Source of the DNA: Gari tellinella
Taxonomy: Eukaryota > Mollusca > Bivalvia > Cardiida > Psammobiidae
Length of the DNA stretch: 64,000 nt
Direction: 5' to 3'
Assembly (NCBI GenBank): GCA_922989275.2
Contig: OV277868.1
Location: forward strand, 78,668,216-78,732,215
This document shows, piece by piece, positions 32,984 through 45,368 of this stretch. The first letter of the stretch is position 1; each line of letters starts with the position of its first letter. Under the pieces are notes generated by a model that saw only the letters and a program-made list of their open reading frames with translations, was not told the origin of the DNA and made no database searches. Made by a program: the position numbers and the translations under genes.

Positions 32984-33350
32984 AACAAATTGCATGTAAC
33001 TTATATGATTATACTAGAAAATAAGCGTGGCATTGTTAAGTTTAAGGAAGAGGAAACACGACTATTGCTATTATATAGGCTCGCAGACTGATATCGTCTC
33101 ATTTAGCAACAGTGACGGCTAATTTATATGATAAATAACGTGTCCCTGTCTAATTCCAGGGCGTTCAAACATGCTATAGTAGTGTGTATCCCGTGTAGTA
33201 TGCACAAAAGGCGAAGCACTCTTATCCAAATTAATTTAATGTTAAACATGCTTACAATATGCCATATGACAGTTGCTTTATAGTGTAAACGCTGAATGAT
33301 ACATGCATTGCGGAGCAGACAAAAGTAGGTACTGCAAAACATGATACATG

Positions 33351-33600
33351 TACAGTGGAGAATCTGTTATTCTTTCCCAATAAACGCGTTTACGCTACAA
33401 CTATTATTTCCATTACAAACAGTTTGGAGCCAGATCAGACGCCGGGTAACCCGGCGTCTGATCTGGCTCCAAACTGTTTGCCACCAAGATAAACAAGAAT
33501 TATCAGAAATGTCCAAAAGTTGTTCTTTTCTACGTTTTAGTGCTTTGCGTTTGCGTACGTTTGCGTTTAAACGGGAAAGAATAACAGATTCTCCACTGTA
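33351..33600 (+). mobile_element. MITE family C copy
   Basis: 250 bp, ends TACAGTGGAGAATCTG and GATTCTCCACTGTA. The core hairpin TTTGGAGCCAGATCAGACG with its complement around GGGTAACCC is perfect by eye. Confidence 0.93.
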
Positions 33601-33880
33601 TACACAAGCGCCATCCCAACAACGACTCCCTCCTTACAACGACCCTTGCCGAAGTTCCACAAACGACTCCCTCCTTACAACTATCGTCTGCTTAAAAGTA
33701 TCATCTGCTGTATTTTTTTAAAATTACATATAAATGGACATTTTGATAGAATGAATATAATGACGAGTAACACACTGTTTGAATCCAGTTCAAACGCGGC
33801 GCTTTCCAATGGCCAGATCCTTGCTTTGAAAACATGTTTCCACTTAAAGCAGATTGAACGTAAAGCTGAATGCTTTAAGG
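33601..33880. mobile_element. MITE G and MITE A fragments
   Basis: AACGACTCCCTCCTTACAACG appears twice, then AATCCAGTTCAAACGCGGCG (family G interior). From 33841 ACTTAAAGCAGATTGAACG is a half-core of family A. The G part is paralogous to 15735. Confidence 0.55.
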
Positions 33881-34004
33881 TACACGTACTATCTACTTGA
33901 ATATTGAAAACCTGGTTTTGAAAAAGATTTGGACGGACCGTCTCAAAATTGTTATCTAAAACCACATGTCTTATCACTCATATCATCATGATTACGGAAA
34001 TACT

Positions 34005-34199
34005 CCCTGGGACCCATCTTACAAAACTTCGCACGACAAATATTAATAATCTATTTCTTTATCTAATCCTGCATTGAAATACGATTCCAAAGAAATGTCA
34101 CAAGCAGAATGGAATGGAGAAATCTGAAATTAGATGTCTTTTACAGTTTTGACTTACAACCGCTTTTATCGATAGACGTTTCGTAAACACCATCCCTGG
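34005..34199. mobile_element. MITE family L, diverged copy
   Basis: It runs from CCTGGGACCCATCTTACAA to CGTAAACACCATCCCTGG. CTAATCCTGCATTG marks the centre. Confidence 0.65.
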
Positions 34200-34452
34200 A
34201 TATATATGGTAATACGGACACCGTTTGTTTTAATGTTTCAATCTAAATGTACATTATCAGAAGCAGAAATGGATGGTACTTTTAAGATATCAAGCACGTG
34301 TGCTTTATTTGAATCAAATTAGCCTGATTCGCTAATTAAAGACATTATGAAAGCAGTCACGTTTAGCCAAGTAAACGATTATTATACGCCATGGATATAA
34401 CATAATTTTGTGTAATCAATGCGTATAATTTTCAAGATGTATGTTTTGTTAC

Positions 34453-34668
34453 TTTGCTTTAAACTCTTCCCGGGTACAATACTCATTAACAAACAGTTTG
34501 GATCCTGATCAGACGCCGCATAGTGCGGCGTCTGGTCAGGATTCTACCTGCTTGACACTTATTTCAATATTTCTTCTGTCCAAATACATAAATTTTAGAT
34601 TTGAGAAATAAAACCAGATGGCAATTTTTTAAGATTTACGGTGCCATAGCAGTGAAGGGAGGGGGTCA
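34453..34668. mobile_element. MITE family D copy
   Basis: The core TTGGATCCTGATCAGACGCC meets its mirror through GCATAGTGC. CCATAGCAGTGAAGGGAGG marks the right end. Confidence 0.75.
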
Positions 34669-34794
34669 AATTTAAATCCATAGTCAGGTGTATGACCATA
34701 TGACCATCTATTCATTATGATGCAAACGTAATAATTGTATGCATTGCATTAATTATATATTACAGCCTTTGAGAGTAATTAACCGTTATCTTAC

Positions 34795-35011
34795 TTAAGG
34801 CATTTACCCCATACCAATTACCCCATAAATGCTACATGTTACACCTTTGGTTTCTTCCTCCGCTAAAGAAAATAGTTCCACTTTAAACAGTCATGAATAT
34901 GTTATATAAAAGTATTTTTGCTATATTCTAGCAGATACTATCTTAAGGCAGACTGAGAGTAAAGCAGAATGTGCCTTAAGGCGCACCCTGCTTTACTTTC
35001 AACCTGTCGTC
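34795..35011. mobile_element. MITE family A copy
   Basis: CTTCCTCCGCTAAAGAAAAT flank and the core GAGAGTAAAGCAGAATGTGC with its mirror. The right end is lost; a family I core fragment (CCCTGGTCAGAGTGCTCC) follows at about 35056. Confidence 0.7.
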
Positions 35012-35288
35012 CAGTTTTGAATAAATTGCATATAATTATACATTTTAAACAGAAGGACCCTGGTCAGAGTGCTCCTGGACGGGCCCCCTTACCTGGGTCT
35101 AAACATTTTGCAAAGGAAAAGTGTAATCTTTACAGGTACACTGTTTGTAAATATCTCGCATATTCGTCTCTAGGGTTGAATACGTTTACGAAACTAGGTA
35201 AGAGTTAGCAAACAGATTTAGTTCAGACCCCAAATTATCCTACATCTGATTATGATCAAGATCATGTTCAAGCTTTCAGTTTAACAAC

Positions 35289-35534
35289 TTAACTCTTTCA
35301 CTCTCACTGACGCCAAAAAGCGCATTTGCAAACCATTCGGACCCTGTTGAGACTCCGCGTGACGCGGCGTCTGATGAGGATCCTAACTGATTGAAACTCG
35401 TAATGGTATGTTTTAAGTGATACTACATTAAATCTTACTTTGAAACGATCTTGCAAACAATACAAATGAAGCAGACGACGATGAAACTGTGGAGGGGTAA
35501 AACATCACGATTAATTTGGCAGCGAAAGAGTTAA
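35289..35534. mobile_element. MITE family D copy
   Basis: TTAACTCTTTCACTCTC and GCAGCGAAAGAGTTAA are the ends. GACTCCGCGTGACGCGGCG is the core loop. Confidence 0.8.
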
Positions 35535-35639
35535 GAAGCAGAACAACTACATAACTGCGAACAATTTTAAAGCGAACGCTAAATACTTCATCAGGAAAAT
35601 AATTTAACAATAATTAATCGTTTGCCTGGTTATCGCGAA

Positions 35640-36770
35640 TTATCTGATATTTGCAATCAGTTTTAATCAACGTCACACGCTGAGGAACTCGGCGTCTGGT
35701 CAGGATTCAAACTGTTTGGCATTAGCTTTTAAGTTTCTTGTTTTGTAAGCAAGGGTACCGGAACATTTCAACCTGTGTACATTTGTGTTTCTATGGCGAT
35801 GTCGCTACACCAGCGATGAGGTCAGTTGCCACTGTTTGCAGTTTAGGTTAGCAGTTTGTGCCCCGTGTGCAGCGTGCAGGGTACAGTAGAGAAAACGAAT
35901 TATATCCCAAAATACGCGTTTCAACGACGGCCAACGTTTCCTTTACTGAACTCATATCTGACCGGTGTTGAATTAAATGTACATACACGAACTGTAGTTG
36001 AACGTTGAAAAGGCACACAAAACGCAGGTACTGTGCTTTTTATAAATTTAAAGGAAGACTAGAGGAGCGTTGCGTTAGGCGATGTGATAATTGACAAATG
36101 ATCAGAAAATGTGAATTAAAACCAGTCAGACTACCCAATGCAAAGGTAAAATTAGATAACGGATAAGTTTGATTATTTACGCTGTTACACTAAAAAACAT
36201 CGCACTGTTCTTATCCAATTCCTGTATAATCACAGTAGAATAAGCACAGATAATAAAAGTCCTTAAGGCTAAAGCCTCTCTCAATCCGAAAGGCTTTGCT
36301 TACATCCGCAAGTGCCATCTTCTTTTTCTTAAAGTTGAAATAAATATAAATTGACCTGAGTAATAAGATGGACACAAACTGCAAATATATGTCACTGCTG
36401 TTCGAATGGCAAGTAATGAAAGTTTCAGCCCAGCGTCTGATCAGGCTCCAAACTGTTTGCTAATCAGATAGAAACACACTCTGAGATGTTTCAATTACAG
36501 TGTTATTTTCTCGAATATAAATTGCATTGCATTTGTATTTTGTTAAGAAATGAAAATCTCTCGAAAAATGGCGTTTATACGAAATAAACAAAATTTTTGT
36601 CAATGGAATTGAATTGGGCGATTGTAAATATTCTCATTTAAACGTGATAGAATGACATTAAATTAGAATAACATGTCTAATGCGCGTATTATTTACTTTT
36701 GTCTTCTGAATCTACTTCAATAGATTTAAACACGTCAAACCCTCCAAGGCTAACTCATTCGTGAGCTTTT
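35640..36770. other. Spacer paralogous to 16000-19450
   Basis: No gene is seen. Landmarks AGACTAGAGGAGCGTTGCG (36058) and AGGCTCCAAACTGTTTGC (36443) recur in order in block 2. It carries the empty TTAA site for the MITE A at 19636. Confidence 0.6.
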
Positions 36771-37639
36771 TAACCCATTCACTGCCTTACTGTCGTCTGC
36801 TTCAATATTGTTGTCTGGAAGATCGTTTCAAAGTTATATTTCAGATAGCCTGACTTCGATACGAGTTTCTGTGTAACGCGGCGTCTGGTATGGATCGAAA
36901 CTAAGCTTGTCATGACGACGTGTGTAGCGGCCCTATATGTAACTAGGCCCCAAATGTAACTACGCGGCCCTACTTGTAACAAAAAACGGCCCTATATGTA
37001 ACTCCGGCCCTATATGTAACTACGCGGCCCTAAATGTAACTAGGACCAATGACTGTAAGTACCAAATATTTAAGATGATATTTTTGTTGGTATAATCATC
37101 ATCACCACCATCAGTATAATCAACACCATCTTTATTTAAAGTCCTTGCGTCCACCTGTCCGTCAAAACTTTTGATATGTCACGATAAATCAAGTTCTTTA
37201 CATATTAAGTATGTACACTTGGTATCTTGAGTGAAACAAACTTAAAGCGTTGTGATTGAATCTGATCATTATGTCAACAGTTACTTGCCTAGATTTATAA
37301 AATAAAATGCAAAACTTAACCATGGTGATCCTAGTTACCTGATTTGTTCATAAATCGTCTTTATGTTTTGATAGAAAATACAGTTTGGTAATGGGTAAAC
37401 TCGGAATAGACCATAAAGAGTTATTGCCCCTAATTTGTTATAAAATGCTTTATTCTCATGTCTTTGGTAATATTTTAGGTTGATTAATATTGACAAGACG
37501 CGCTTTAGCTCGAATACTGAAGAAATTAATTATTAATTGATGATCAATTAATTAGCTCTGAACTTATATTGGCTGACAGATAAGTACACTCTAGCTCTAG
37601 AGACTTATTTGCTGACCGGTTTTTATTTGATTGGATTTG

Positions 37640-37850
37640 TTTTTTAATCATATCGTGACACCCAGCTAATTATAGGTGGAGGGAGACCCCAGACGCCATC
37701 TATAAACTGTTTCAGGCACAAATCGGCAACAGAGTAGAACCACCGACCTTCCGCAAACTACACCAAAGGCTTCCCAACATTAAAAATCCGAATGCCCAGA
37801 CTGGGATTCGAACTTATCTAACCGGTTTTGAGGATAATTGCTGTCTTCAC
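37640..37850 (-). mobile_element. tRNA-derived SINE (reverse)
   Basis: CAGCTAATTATAGGTGGAGG, GACCCCAGACGCC, AGGCTTCCCAACATT and GGGATTCGAA are the reverse of the modules in the SINEs at 8015 and 23522. Confidence 0.75.
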
Positions 37851-38289
37851 GTATGTTACGAAGACTCATGAACTATTTTTGTAAATACAGAACATATTAT
37901 ATAGGTGACCTGGACTCTGATTGACAGACGGATACTCCACAATATTATATTATCGAAACGGGAACGGTCTAGCTAATTTTAGCTTGATTGGTCCATCAAT
38001 CGGACACACACTTACCACCAGGATTTATTGTCAAAGGTGTTATATGTATAGATAGAGTTTTGTAACCACTAGAAACTGTACAGTTTACGTGAAATAAAAT
38101 ACTGTTCTCTTCTGTTATGTTCTGTATTATAGCGACTGAATTTGATATTTGCTGTGTTGACTTAAGTTAACAAGACAGATCAATACTGTTGGATGAGTAT
38201 GCACATACTTATCAGGTAATATAGGCCCTGGTCATCTTTAGAAGCTGTATGTATCAGCAATTTTTTTATATTTCTTAAATGACCTTATA

Positions 38290-38533
38290 TTAACCCATAA
38301 CCACATAAATATACTCGTTTACGCCTTAAATTTATTCCTCCACTTAAGGAAATCGTTCCACTTGATACAGTTATGAATATGAACTATAAGGCATATTTTC
38401 TACAGCGTAGAAGAAAGAAACTTAAAGCAGGCTGAAATAAAGCATAATTCACCTTAAGACGCATTCTGCTTTATTTCCAATCTGCTTTAAGTGATCACCT
38501 TCCTTAAAAACTAAAATTAGACTATGGGGTTAA
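38290..38533. mobile_element. MITE family A copy inside the large element
   Basis: TTAACCCATAACC and ATGGGGTTAA with a mutated core (GAAATAAAGCATAATTCACC and mirror). Confidence 0.75.
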
Positions 38534-38689
38534 AGGCAAATATGGATAAAACTGACTTCCTGTCAATGACTTGTATCCTGATTAGATACCGAATTACAAA
38601 GCTTCTCATCCCGCTCAAACCTGTTACATTCTGTAAATATATCCAGTGTTAGGGAGGTCCACGGGTTACCTAAAAGGTGTCAACTGCAT

Positions 38690-38703
38690 TCTCTCTTTAT
38701 CTA

Positions 38704-38734
<31 letters not shown>

Positions 38735-39475
38735 CTTTATCTATCTATCTGTCTCTCTCTATAATAATATATATCCTGTTCTTGTCTTCCTGTCTGTCTC
38801 TCTCTCTGTCTGTCTCTTTTTATGTCTCTGTCTCTATTTTTCTATCTCTGTTTATCTGTGTGTATCTTTCTCTCTCATGTCTCTATCTATCTGTCTGTAT
38901 GTGTGTCTGTGTATATGTCTCTCTCAGTCTCCATATATCTCTCTCTGGATCTCTCGCTCTCTACCTGTCAGTATCTCTGTCTGTCTCATTCTCTGTCTCG
39001 TTGTCTCTGTCTGTCTCTGACTGTCTATCTCTATGTCTGTCTACTGTCTGTCTTTGTTTCTGTGTCTCTGTCTGTTTTTCTCTCTGTCTTTCTGTATGTC
39101 TCTGTGTCTCCCAATGTTTATCTATGTCTCTATGTCTGGCTCTGTATTTCTGTATTGCTGTCTCTCTCCCTATACCCTCTCTCTCTCTCTTTATCTGTCT
39201 CTATATCTCTCCGTCGTTCTCTCTCATTCAGTGTTTGTTTTTTTTGGTTCTCTCTGTCTCTCTGTGTCCGTCTCTCTGTCTGTCTATATACCCGGTATAT
39301 GTCTCTCTTTCTCTGTTTTTTCTTACTGTCTCTCTCTCTCTGTTTCTACACCACTTTCCGTCTCTGAGTGTCTCTGTCTGTTTTTCTCTCTGTATATATC
39401 TCTATGTCTGTCTCTAACTGTCTGTCTGTCTCTCTTCCTGTCTCTGTATCCGTATCTCTGTCTCTGTCTCTGGTA
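38690..39475 (+). repeat. CTCTGT/TCTATC microsatellite
   Basis: Nearly 800 bases of CTCTGTCTGTCT-type repeat. It is open in three + frames as Ser/Leu/Cys/Tyr-rich strings, but those are translation of a simple repeat. Confidence 0.95.
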
Positions 39476-39559
39476 TGGGGACATGTACACAGGCATCCTT
39501 TATAATCTCAGAGAGAATGTCGTTTGCGGACGTGTCCCCACTTCTATACGGGAAACATA

Positions 39560-40540
39560 AGAGAACAGTATGCTGTTTTGATAACCCTTAACCGGATAAA
39601 CACATACATGTATTTTTAATTCCCTATGAAAAAAAAAATAATCCACCTTAAAAATCATGAATTCGCAACATAAATAGTTCCTTTATCTTCGCAGATTAAG
39701 GAGCGTTCTGCGGATGGAAACCGGACGAACGGACTGACAAACTTTAAATAGTATCTCTCTGCCTTTCGGGGAGGGGGGTACTAATAATCGCAGTCATCAT
39801 CATTGTTATTTTTGTTATGCAAATCAGCATCACAATCATAACTATTTTCACAATCATCAACATTATTTTCAGCATCGTAAGGTACTTAGGTTTAGATGCA
39901 AATAAAAGACACAAAACCTTAATGTCATTTGCATATTTTATTGCCGGAACTTACTTAAATTTGTCAAACACTATGCACTACTATCATCAGTCTCTATTTG
40001 GCCACTTGCTAGTCATACAAGGAGTGTTTCATAATAAATGCAACTTGATCAAAAACTTTAATAATTTAAGCGCCAAATGCATGTTTGACAAATCATTAGA
40101 AAGAGCAATTCATTGCATACACCATGGTATAATGCACGGTAACATAACATAACTAGATGAGTCGCCACACAAACTAACTGACCCCAAGTCAAGTGCACTG
40201 GACCATTTTGGTTTATTAATGAGGTAAATTATCGAACTAATATTGATACTATCATTCCTATATTGAAATAATTTTATGAAACTTTCGGTCAAATAAAATC
40301 AGATAACTATGCACATATTACGCAGTTTTAGAATATATAATTTTATAGAATGGCAAAAATATATCTAGTGTTTAACTCGTACTGAAAATATCATAAAAAT
40401 AACACTCCTGTTATGTTCAAGAGTGAAACACATTTTGTTAAATCAAATCAGGCTGTAATTGAAGCAATTCGGATCAAGAAAACTTTCATAATGTTTGAAA
40501 ATCCATGTCATTTTCTTTCAGTAGCAAAAGTAGACCTATC
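39560..40540. other. AT-rich interior of the large element
   Basis: No gene is recognised. Short frames of 100-120 codons lack any domain character; the second runs into the satellite. Confidence 0.5.
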
Positions 40541-40549
40541 ACAAATGGT

Positions 40550-42432
40550 GATTCATACAAAAAGTAGTGTCTTGTGTAAACTTAAGTGCCCCCTAACTTG
40601 GAATAAAATTACAAAGGACAACAACCAAGAAAATAGCTCTTATTATTTGGAAGTTATGTTCTTGACAAGCCTAAATTGGATAAAAAATATAACAACAAAG
40701 GGAAATAACTCCAAAAATACGGATGAAACAGTAGAGGTTCTTATGCACTGCACTCCTGGTAAATGAGATCTAACTGTATATGAAGTTATAAGTCAATAGC
40801 TCTTACACTTTGGAATTTATGCTCCGGACAAGCCTAAATTGGATAAAAATATAACAACAAAGGGAAATAACTCCAAACATACTGATGGCAGAGTAACGGT
40901 TTTTGCGCACTGCACTCCTAGTCAATGAGATCTATCTGTATATACATTGTGTAGTTTGAAGTCAATAGCTCTTATTTTTTCGAAGTTATGCTCCGGATAA
41001 GCCTAAATTGGGTAAGAATATATCAACAAAGGGTAAAAACTCCAAAAATACTGATGACAGAGTTATGGTTCTTGTGCGCACTCCTAGTCAATGAGATCTA
41101 TCTGTATATGAAGTTTGAAATCAATAGGTCTTATTAATTTGAAGTTATGCTCCGGACAAGCCTAAATTGGATAAAAATATAACAACAAAGGGCAATAATT
41201 CCAAAATACTGATGACAGAGTGAATGTTCTTGCGCAATGCACTCCTAGTCAATAAGATCTATCTGTTTACGAAGTTTAAATTCAATAGCTCTTTTACTTT
41301 TGAAGTTATGCTCCCGACAAGCCTAAATTGAATAAAAAATATAACAACAAAGGAAAATAACTCCAAAATTACTGATGACAGAGTTAATGTTCTTGCGCAT
41401 TGCACTCCTTGTCAATGAGATCTAACTATATATGAACAATGAAACCAATAGCTGCTATTCATTTGAAGTTATGCTCCGGATAAGCCTAAATTGGATAAAA
41501 ATATAACAACAAAGGACAATAACTCCAAAAATAGTGATGACAGAGTGAAGTTATTGCGCAATGCACTCCTAGTCAAAAAGATCTATCTGTATACGAAGTT
41601 TAAATTCAATAGCTCTTATACTTTGGAAGTTATGCTCCCGACAAGCATAAATTGAATAAAAATATAACAAAAAGGGAAATAACTCCAACAATACTGATGA
41701 CAGAGTTAATGTTCTTGCGCATTGCACTCCTTGTCAATGAGATCTAACTATATATGAACAATGAAATAAATAGCTCTGATTCATTTGAAGTTATGCTCCT
41801 GACAAGCTTAAATTGGGTAAAAATATAACAACAAAGGGCAGTAACTCCAAAAATACCGATGACAGTGTTATGGTTCTTGTGCACTGCACCCCTTAGCAAT
41901 ATGATCTATCCGTATATGAAGTTTGAAGTCAATAGCTCTTATACTTTGGAAGTTCTGCTCCGGACAAGCCTAACATGGGTAAAACTATAACAAAAAGGGA
42001 AATAACTCCAAAAATACTGATGATAGGGTAACGGTTCTTGCGCACTGCACTCTTGGTCAATGGGATCTATTTGTATATGAAATTTGAAGTCAATAGCGCT
42101 TATACTTTGGAAGTTATGCTCCGGACGAGCCTCAATTCGGTAAAACTACACGTATAACAACAAAGGAAAATGACTCCAAAATTACTGATGCCAGAGTTAT
42201 GGTGCTTATAAACTGCACTCCTAGCCACAAAGATCTATCTGTATATGAAGTATGAAGTCAATAGCTCTTATTATTTGGAATTTATGCTCCGGAAAAGCCT
42301 AAATTGGGTAAAATATAAAAACAAAGGGCAATTACTCCAAATGTACTGATGACAGAGTAACGGTTCTTGTGCACTGCACTCCTAGTCAATAAGATCTATC
42401 TGTATATGAAGTTTGGAGTCAATAGCTTACAT
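40550..42432 (+). repeat. Satellite array, unit about 162 bp, about 11 copies
   Basis: The landmark ATGCTCCGGA (with variants) falls at 40655, 40819, 40988, 41147, 41308, 41471, 41632, 41793, 41956, 42116 and 42284, so units are 159-169 bp. Other shared words are ATATAACAACAAAGG and AGTCAATGAGATCTATCTG. The array ends next to the right TIR. Confidence 0.93.
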
Positions 42433-43048
42433 ATACATATACTTAATAGTTAATATGTAAAGAAAATGAGTTATCGTGACATATCAAAAGTTTTGACGGA
42501 CAGACAGACGGACAGGTGGACGCAAGGACATTAAATAAAGAGGTGGTGTCGATTATGATGATGGTGGTGATGATGATAATACTGACAAAAATATCATCTT
42601 AAATATTTGGTACTTGCAGTCATTGGTCCTAGTTACATTTAGGGCCGCTTAGTTACATATAGGGCCGGAGTTACATATAGGGCCGTTTTTTGTTACAAGT
42701 AGGGCCACTTTTTTTTCGACGTCATTTCGACGTTTAGTTACATTTAGGGCCGTTTAGTTACAAGTAGGGCCGCGTAGTTACATTTGGGGCCTAGTTACAT
42801 ATAGGGCCGCTACAGACGTGTAAGGCGGTTTCGACGTTGAAAGGGTTTACATTAAAACATGAAATAGCCATGTTTTAATTTACGAAACGAATTCGGTCGA
42901 TTTCCACGAGGTCGTTTTATCTAAATTCCGCTGTTGAAAAATGGACAGGTACATGTACGACATAAGCTTGTTCGGGTTACTGACCTTGCACTGCTTAACT
43001 CGGTGTCTGATCAGTATCCAAACTGTCTGACATTCAATTTTGTATTTC

Positions 43049-43163
43049 TTAACCCATTACCCAATAATCTATTTCTAGTTTTGAAGGCAGGTGACCATTT
43101 AAAGCCAGCTGAAAGTAAAGCAGAATGCGCCTTAAGGCGAGTTCGAGATATCAAAGTTCGACT
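43049..43163. mobile_element. MITE A fragment joined to a MITE H end
   Basis: TTAACCCATTACCC to GCAGAATGCGCCTTAAGGCG is one half of family A. It breaks at the hairpin tip and continues as GAGTTCGAGATATC and TTCGACTGTA, the right end of family H. Confidence 0.7.
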
Positions 43164-43351
43164 GTAGTTGAAATACCAAACAATTAAATTGAGATATAAA
43201 AGCAGACGTTTATTGTCTTAAACTGGTGACGTCATGGCAGTGAAGGAGTTAAAGAGTTTCTTATATATTCAACGCTTAGAACACCCTGATACATGTAAGT
43301 TGGCACCCGTCTGCACCTCAGCCTTTAAACGTTTGGTGATGTATAAATAAC

Positions 43352-43561
43352 TACAGTAAAACCTCTCTAATACGACCACTTAAATGTGTTAATTATTAGG
43401 TGTTATATGACAGGTGACTGCTTAAAGCAAGGTGACAGTTAAACAGAAAGCTCCTTTATGAGCTTTCTGTTTTACTGTTACCTTGTTTTAAGCTGTCACC
43501 TGTCTATTATACAATCAATTAGCATTGGTTTTAGCGGTCGCAATAGCGAGGTTTTACTGTA
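43352..43561. mobile_element. MITE family F copy
   Basis: TACAGTAAAACCTCTC and GAGGTTTTACTGTA are the ends, and the core is ACAGAAAGCTCCTTTATGAGC with mirror. TA target. Confidence 0.9.
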
Positions 43562-43896
43562 TATGGAACAAATTTATACAATAAAGTATGCTGCAGACGA
43601 CAAGTTGAACAGACGAAACCGCCGTAAAACTCAGTTTACTCCGAGCATAGATTATGTGACAGCTCTTTTGTATAAAATGATCAGGAAACCTTTAACACGC
43701 AACGTTCGAAATTTTGATAACTTTTGCTAACAGTTTGGATGAAGATTAGATGGTGAATAACACGGCGACTCATCTGGGTCCAAACTGTTTGAAACTCATT
43801 GATATTTAATCAAATATTTAGATAACTATACATCTTCCATTGATGCAGATAGAACACTCTGCATACGCCAAAAATCATAGTGAACATAAGGTTAAT

Positions 43897-44298
43897 CCTT
43901 ACTCTACCGATAGCGACTTGAATGGTACAGTAAAACCTCGCTATTACGACCACTAAAACGAATGCTAATTGATTGAATACAAGGCAGGTGACAGCTTAAA
44001 GCAAGGTGACAGTAAAACAGAAAGCTCCTGTAGGAGCTTTCTGTTTTACTGTCACCTTGCTTTAAGCAGTCACCTGTCGTAAAACCGTAAAAAATTAACA
44101 TAATTTAGTGGTCGTAATAGAGAGGTTTTACTGTATTTGCAAACAGTTCAGATCCAGATCAGACGCCGCGTTCTGGATCCAAACAGTTTGACAACCGTCT
44201 TTAAGTATCTTCTATTAAAACTTACTAACAAAATAAATTCACTAATTTTGCAGACGACAATTACAAAGCAGACGATCTTATGACAGAATAAGGGTAAA
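43897..44298. mobile_element. MITE family E interrupted by MITE F
   Basis: TTAATCCTTACTCTACCG on the left, then after the insertion GATCCAGATCAGACGCCGCG and CAGACGATCTTATGACAG. The intact paralogue is at 21976. Confidence 0.75.
43926..44135. mobile_element. MITE family F inside a MITE E
   Basis: It runs from TACAGTAAAACCTCGC to AGAGAGGTTTTACTGTA. The core hairpin is AGCAAGGTGACAGTAAAACA and its complement around CTCCTGTAGGAG. The uninterrupted site GACTGGTATTTGC at 22006 shows TA duplication. Confidence 0.93.
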
Positions 44299-44619
44299 CA
44301 AATGACCGTGACCAGATCTTTAAGTCTCTATTGTTCTATGATCCAAAAATGATTACTCGCCAGTTACATGTAAGTATCTTTATTCTGTGTGAACGTAGCG
44401 AGCGATCGCACACACTTTGGATCAGTATCAAATACCGTGTAAATTCGCACGGGAAACTCCACATTTGAAATATGACAGAAAACTCTATTTTATATTTGTG
44501 TTAAAGTTTCTTATATTAAACCACATAGATGCTATTCTGTAAGCTTAAGTGTTTCGAAGTGTACAGAGATACTGTATTTGGTAACACGGTTAAAACGATT
44601 TTGTAACTTGACTCTGATA

Positions 44620-44827
44620 TACAGTAAAACATCTATATTACGGCCACTAAAATGGAGGCTAATAAGTTGAATAAAAGTCAGGTGACTGCTTAAAACAAGA
44701 CGACTTTAAACAGAAAGCTCCTATAGGAGCTTTCTGTTTTACTTTCATCTTCCTTTGAGCAGTCAACTGCCTGATACACCTGATAATTAATACAATTTAG
44801 TGGTCATAATAAAGAGGTTCTACTGTA
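44620..44827. mobile_element. MITE family F copy
   Basis: TACAGTAAAACATCTA and AAGAGGTTCTACTGTA. The empty paralogue at about 22508 reads CTGAAATATCTACATG, so this also inserted at TA after the duplication. Confidence 0.9.
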
Positions 44828-44935
44828 TCTACATGTCTACTTCGCTCTGTAAAATACAACCTAGTTTAGTTTATTGAGTAGCGAGCGTGTATGTGTGTCT
44901 TAAGATTTATATGTTTTATATTATGGGGTAAGTGC

Positions 44936-44936
<1 letters not shown>

Positions 44937-44963
<27 letters not shown>
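44937..44963 (+). repeat. (AAT)n microsatellite
   Basis: About nine ATA/AAT units at a place where the paralogue near 22605 has none. Confidence 0.9.
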
Positions 44964-44966
<3 letters not shown>

Positions 44967-45097
44967 TAAATAATAAAAAAAAACTTTATAACAAATACAA
45001 ACAACGTAGGGTCAAAAGTTTTCTAATCATCTTCTATTTTATTTGTAGTTTTAAATTTATACATGCCATTTAGCGTTTAGATAATGGTTATGTTCTA

Positions 45098-45315
45098 TTA
45101 ACCCTTATCCTGCTGATCGCGACTTCAATGGCTTTTTCAAACAGTTTGGATCCAGATCAGACGCCGCATAACGCGGCGTCTGATCTGAACCCACACTGTT
45201 TGGCACTCGTCTTTAGGTTTCTTGAATCAAAAATTGTATAAATCTAAATTCAACCAATTTTGCAGACGACAATTTCAAATAAGACGACTTTTCAGCAGGA
45301 TAAGGATTAGGTTAA
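45098..45315. mobile_element. MITE family E copy
   Basis: TTAACCCTTATCCTGC at the left and GCAGGATAAGGATTAGG at the right. The core is TTTGGATCCAGATCAGACGC with mirror. Confidence 0.85.
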
Positions 45316-45368
45316 GAATAACCCTTGCCATCAATGTTATGATGACCTATTTCCGATTAATCCATTCC

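Larger units (their letters stand above)
36923..42814. mobile_element. Large TIR element, 5.9 kb, 6-bp target duplication
   Basis: Its ends TGTAGCGGCCCTATATG and CATATAGGGCCGCTACA begin long terminal inverted repeats (left about 290 bp, right about 370 bp, to near 37210 and 42440). GACGTG is repeated directly outside both ends (36917-36922 and 42815-42820). Each TIR starts with a tandem of GGCCCTAWATGTAACT units and continues through ACTTTTGATATGTCACG. The interior holds a reverse SINE, a MITE A, a CTCTGT microsatellite and a satellite, with no transposase or polymerase frame. Class unknown. Confidence 0.88.
36771..42852. mobile_element. MITE family D interrupted by the 5.9-kb element
   Basis: ACCCATTCACTGCC and CTGTCGTCTGCTTCAATATTG lie left of the large insertion; TTCGACGTTGAAAGGGTTTAC completes the MITE on its right. 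Paralogous to 19896-20117. Confidence 0.75.

Noticed and set aside
38646..39560. Long + strand open frames rich in Ser, Leu, Cys and Tyr
   Set aside because: They are three-frame translations of the CTCTGT microsatellite; they lack any non-repetitive core.
40413..40766. 117-codon + frame
   Set aside because: It runs into the first satellite unit and resembles no protein.
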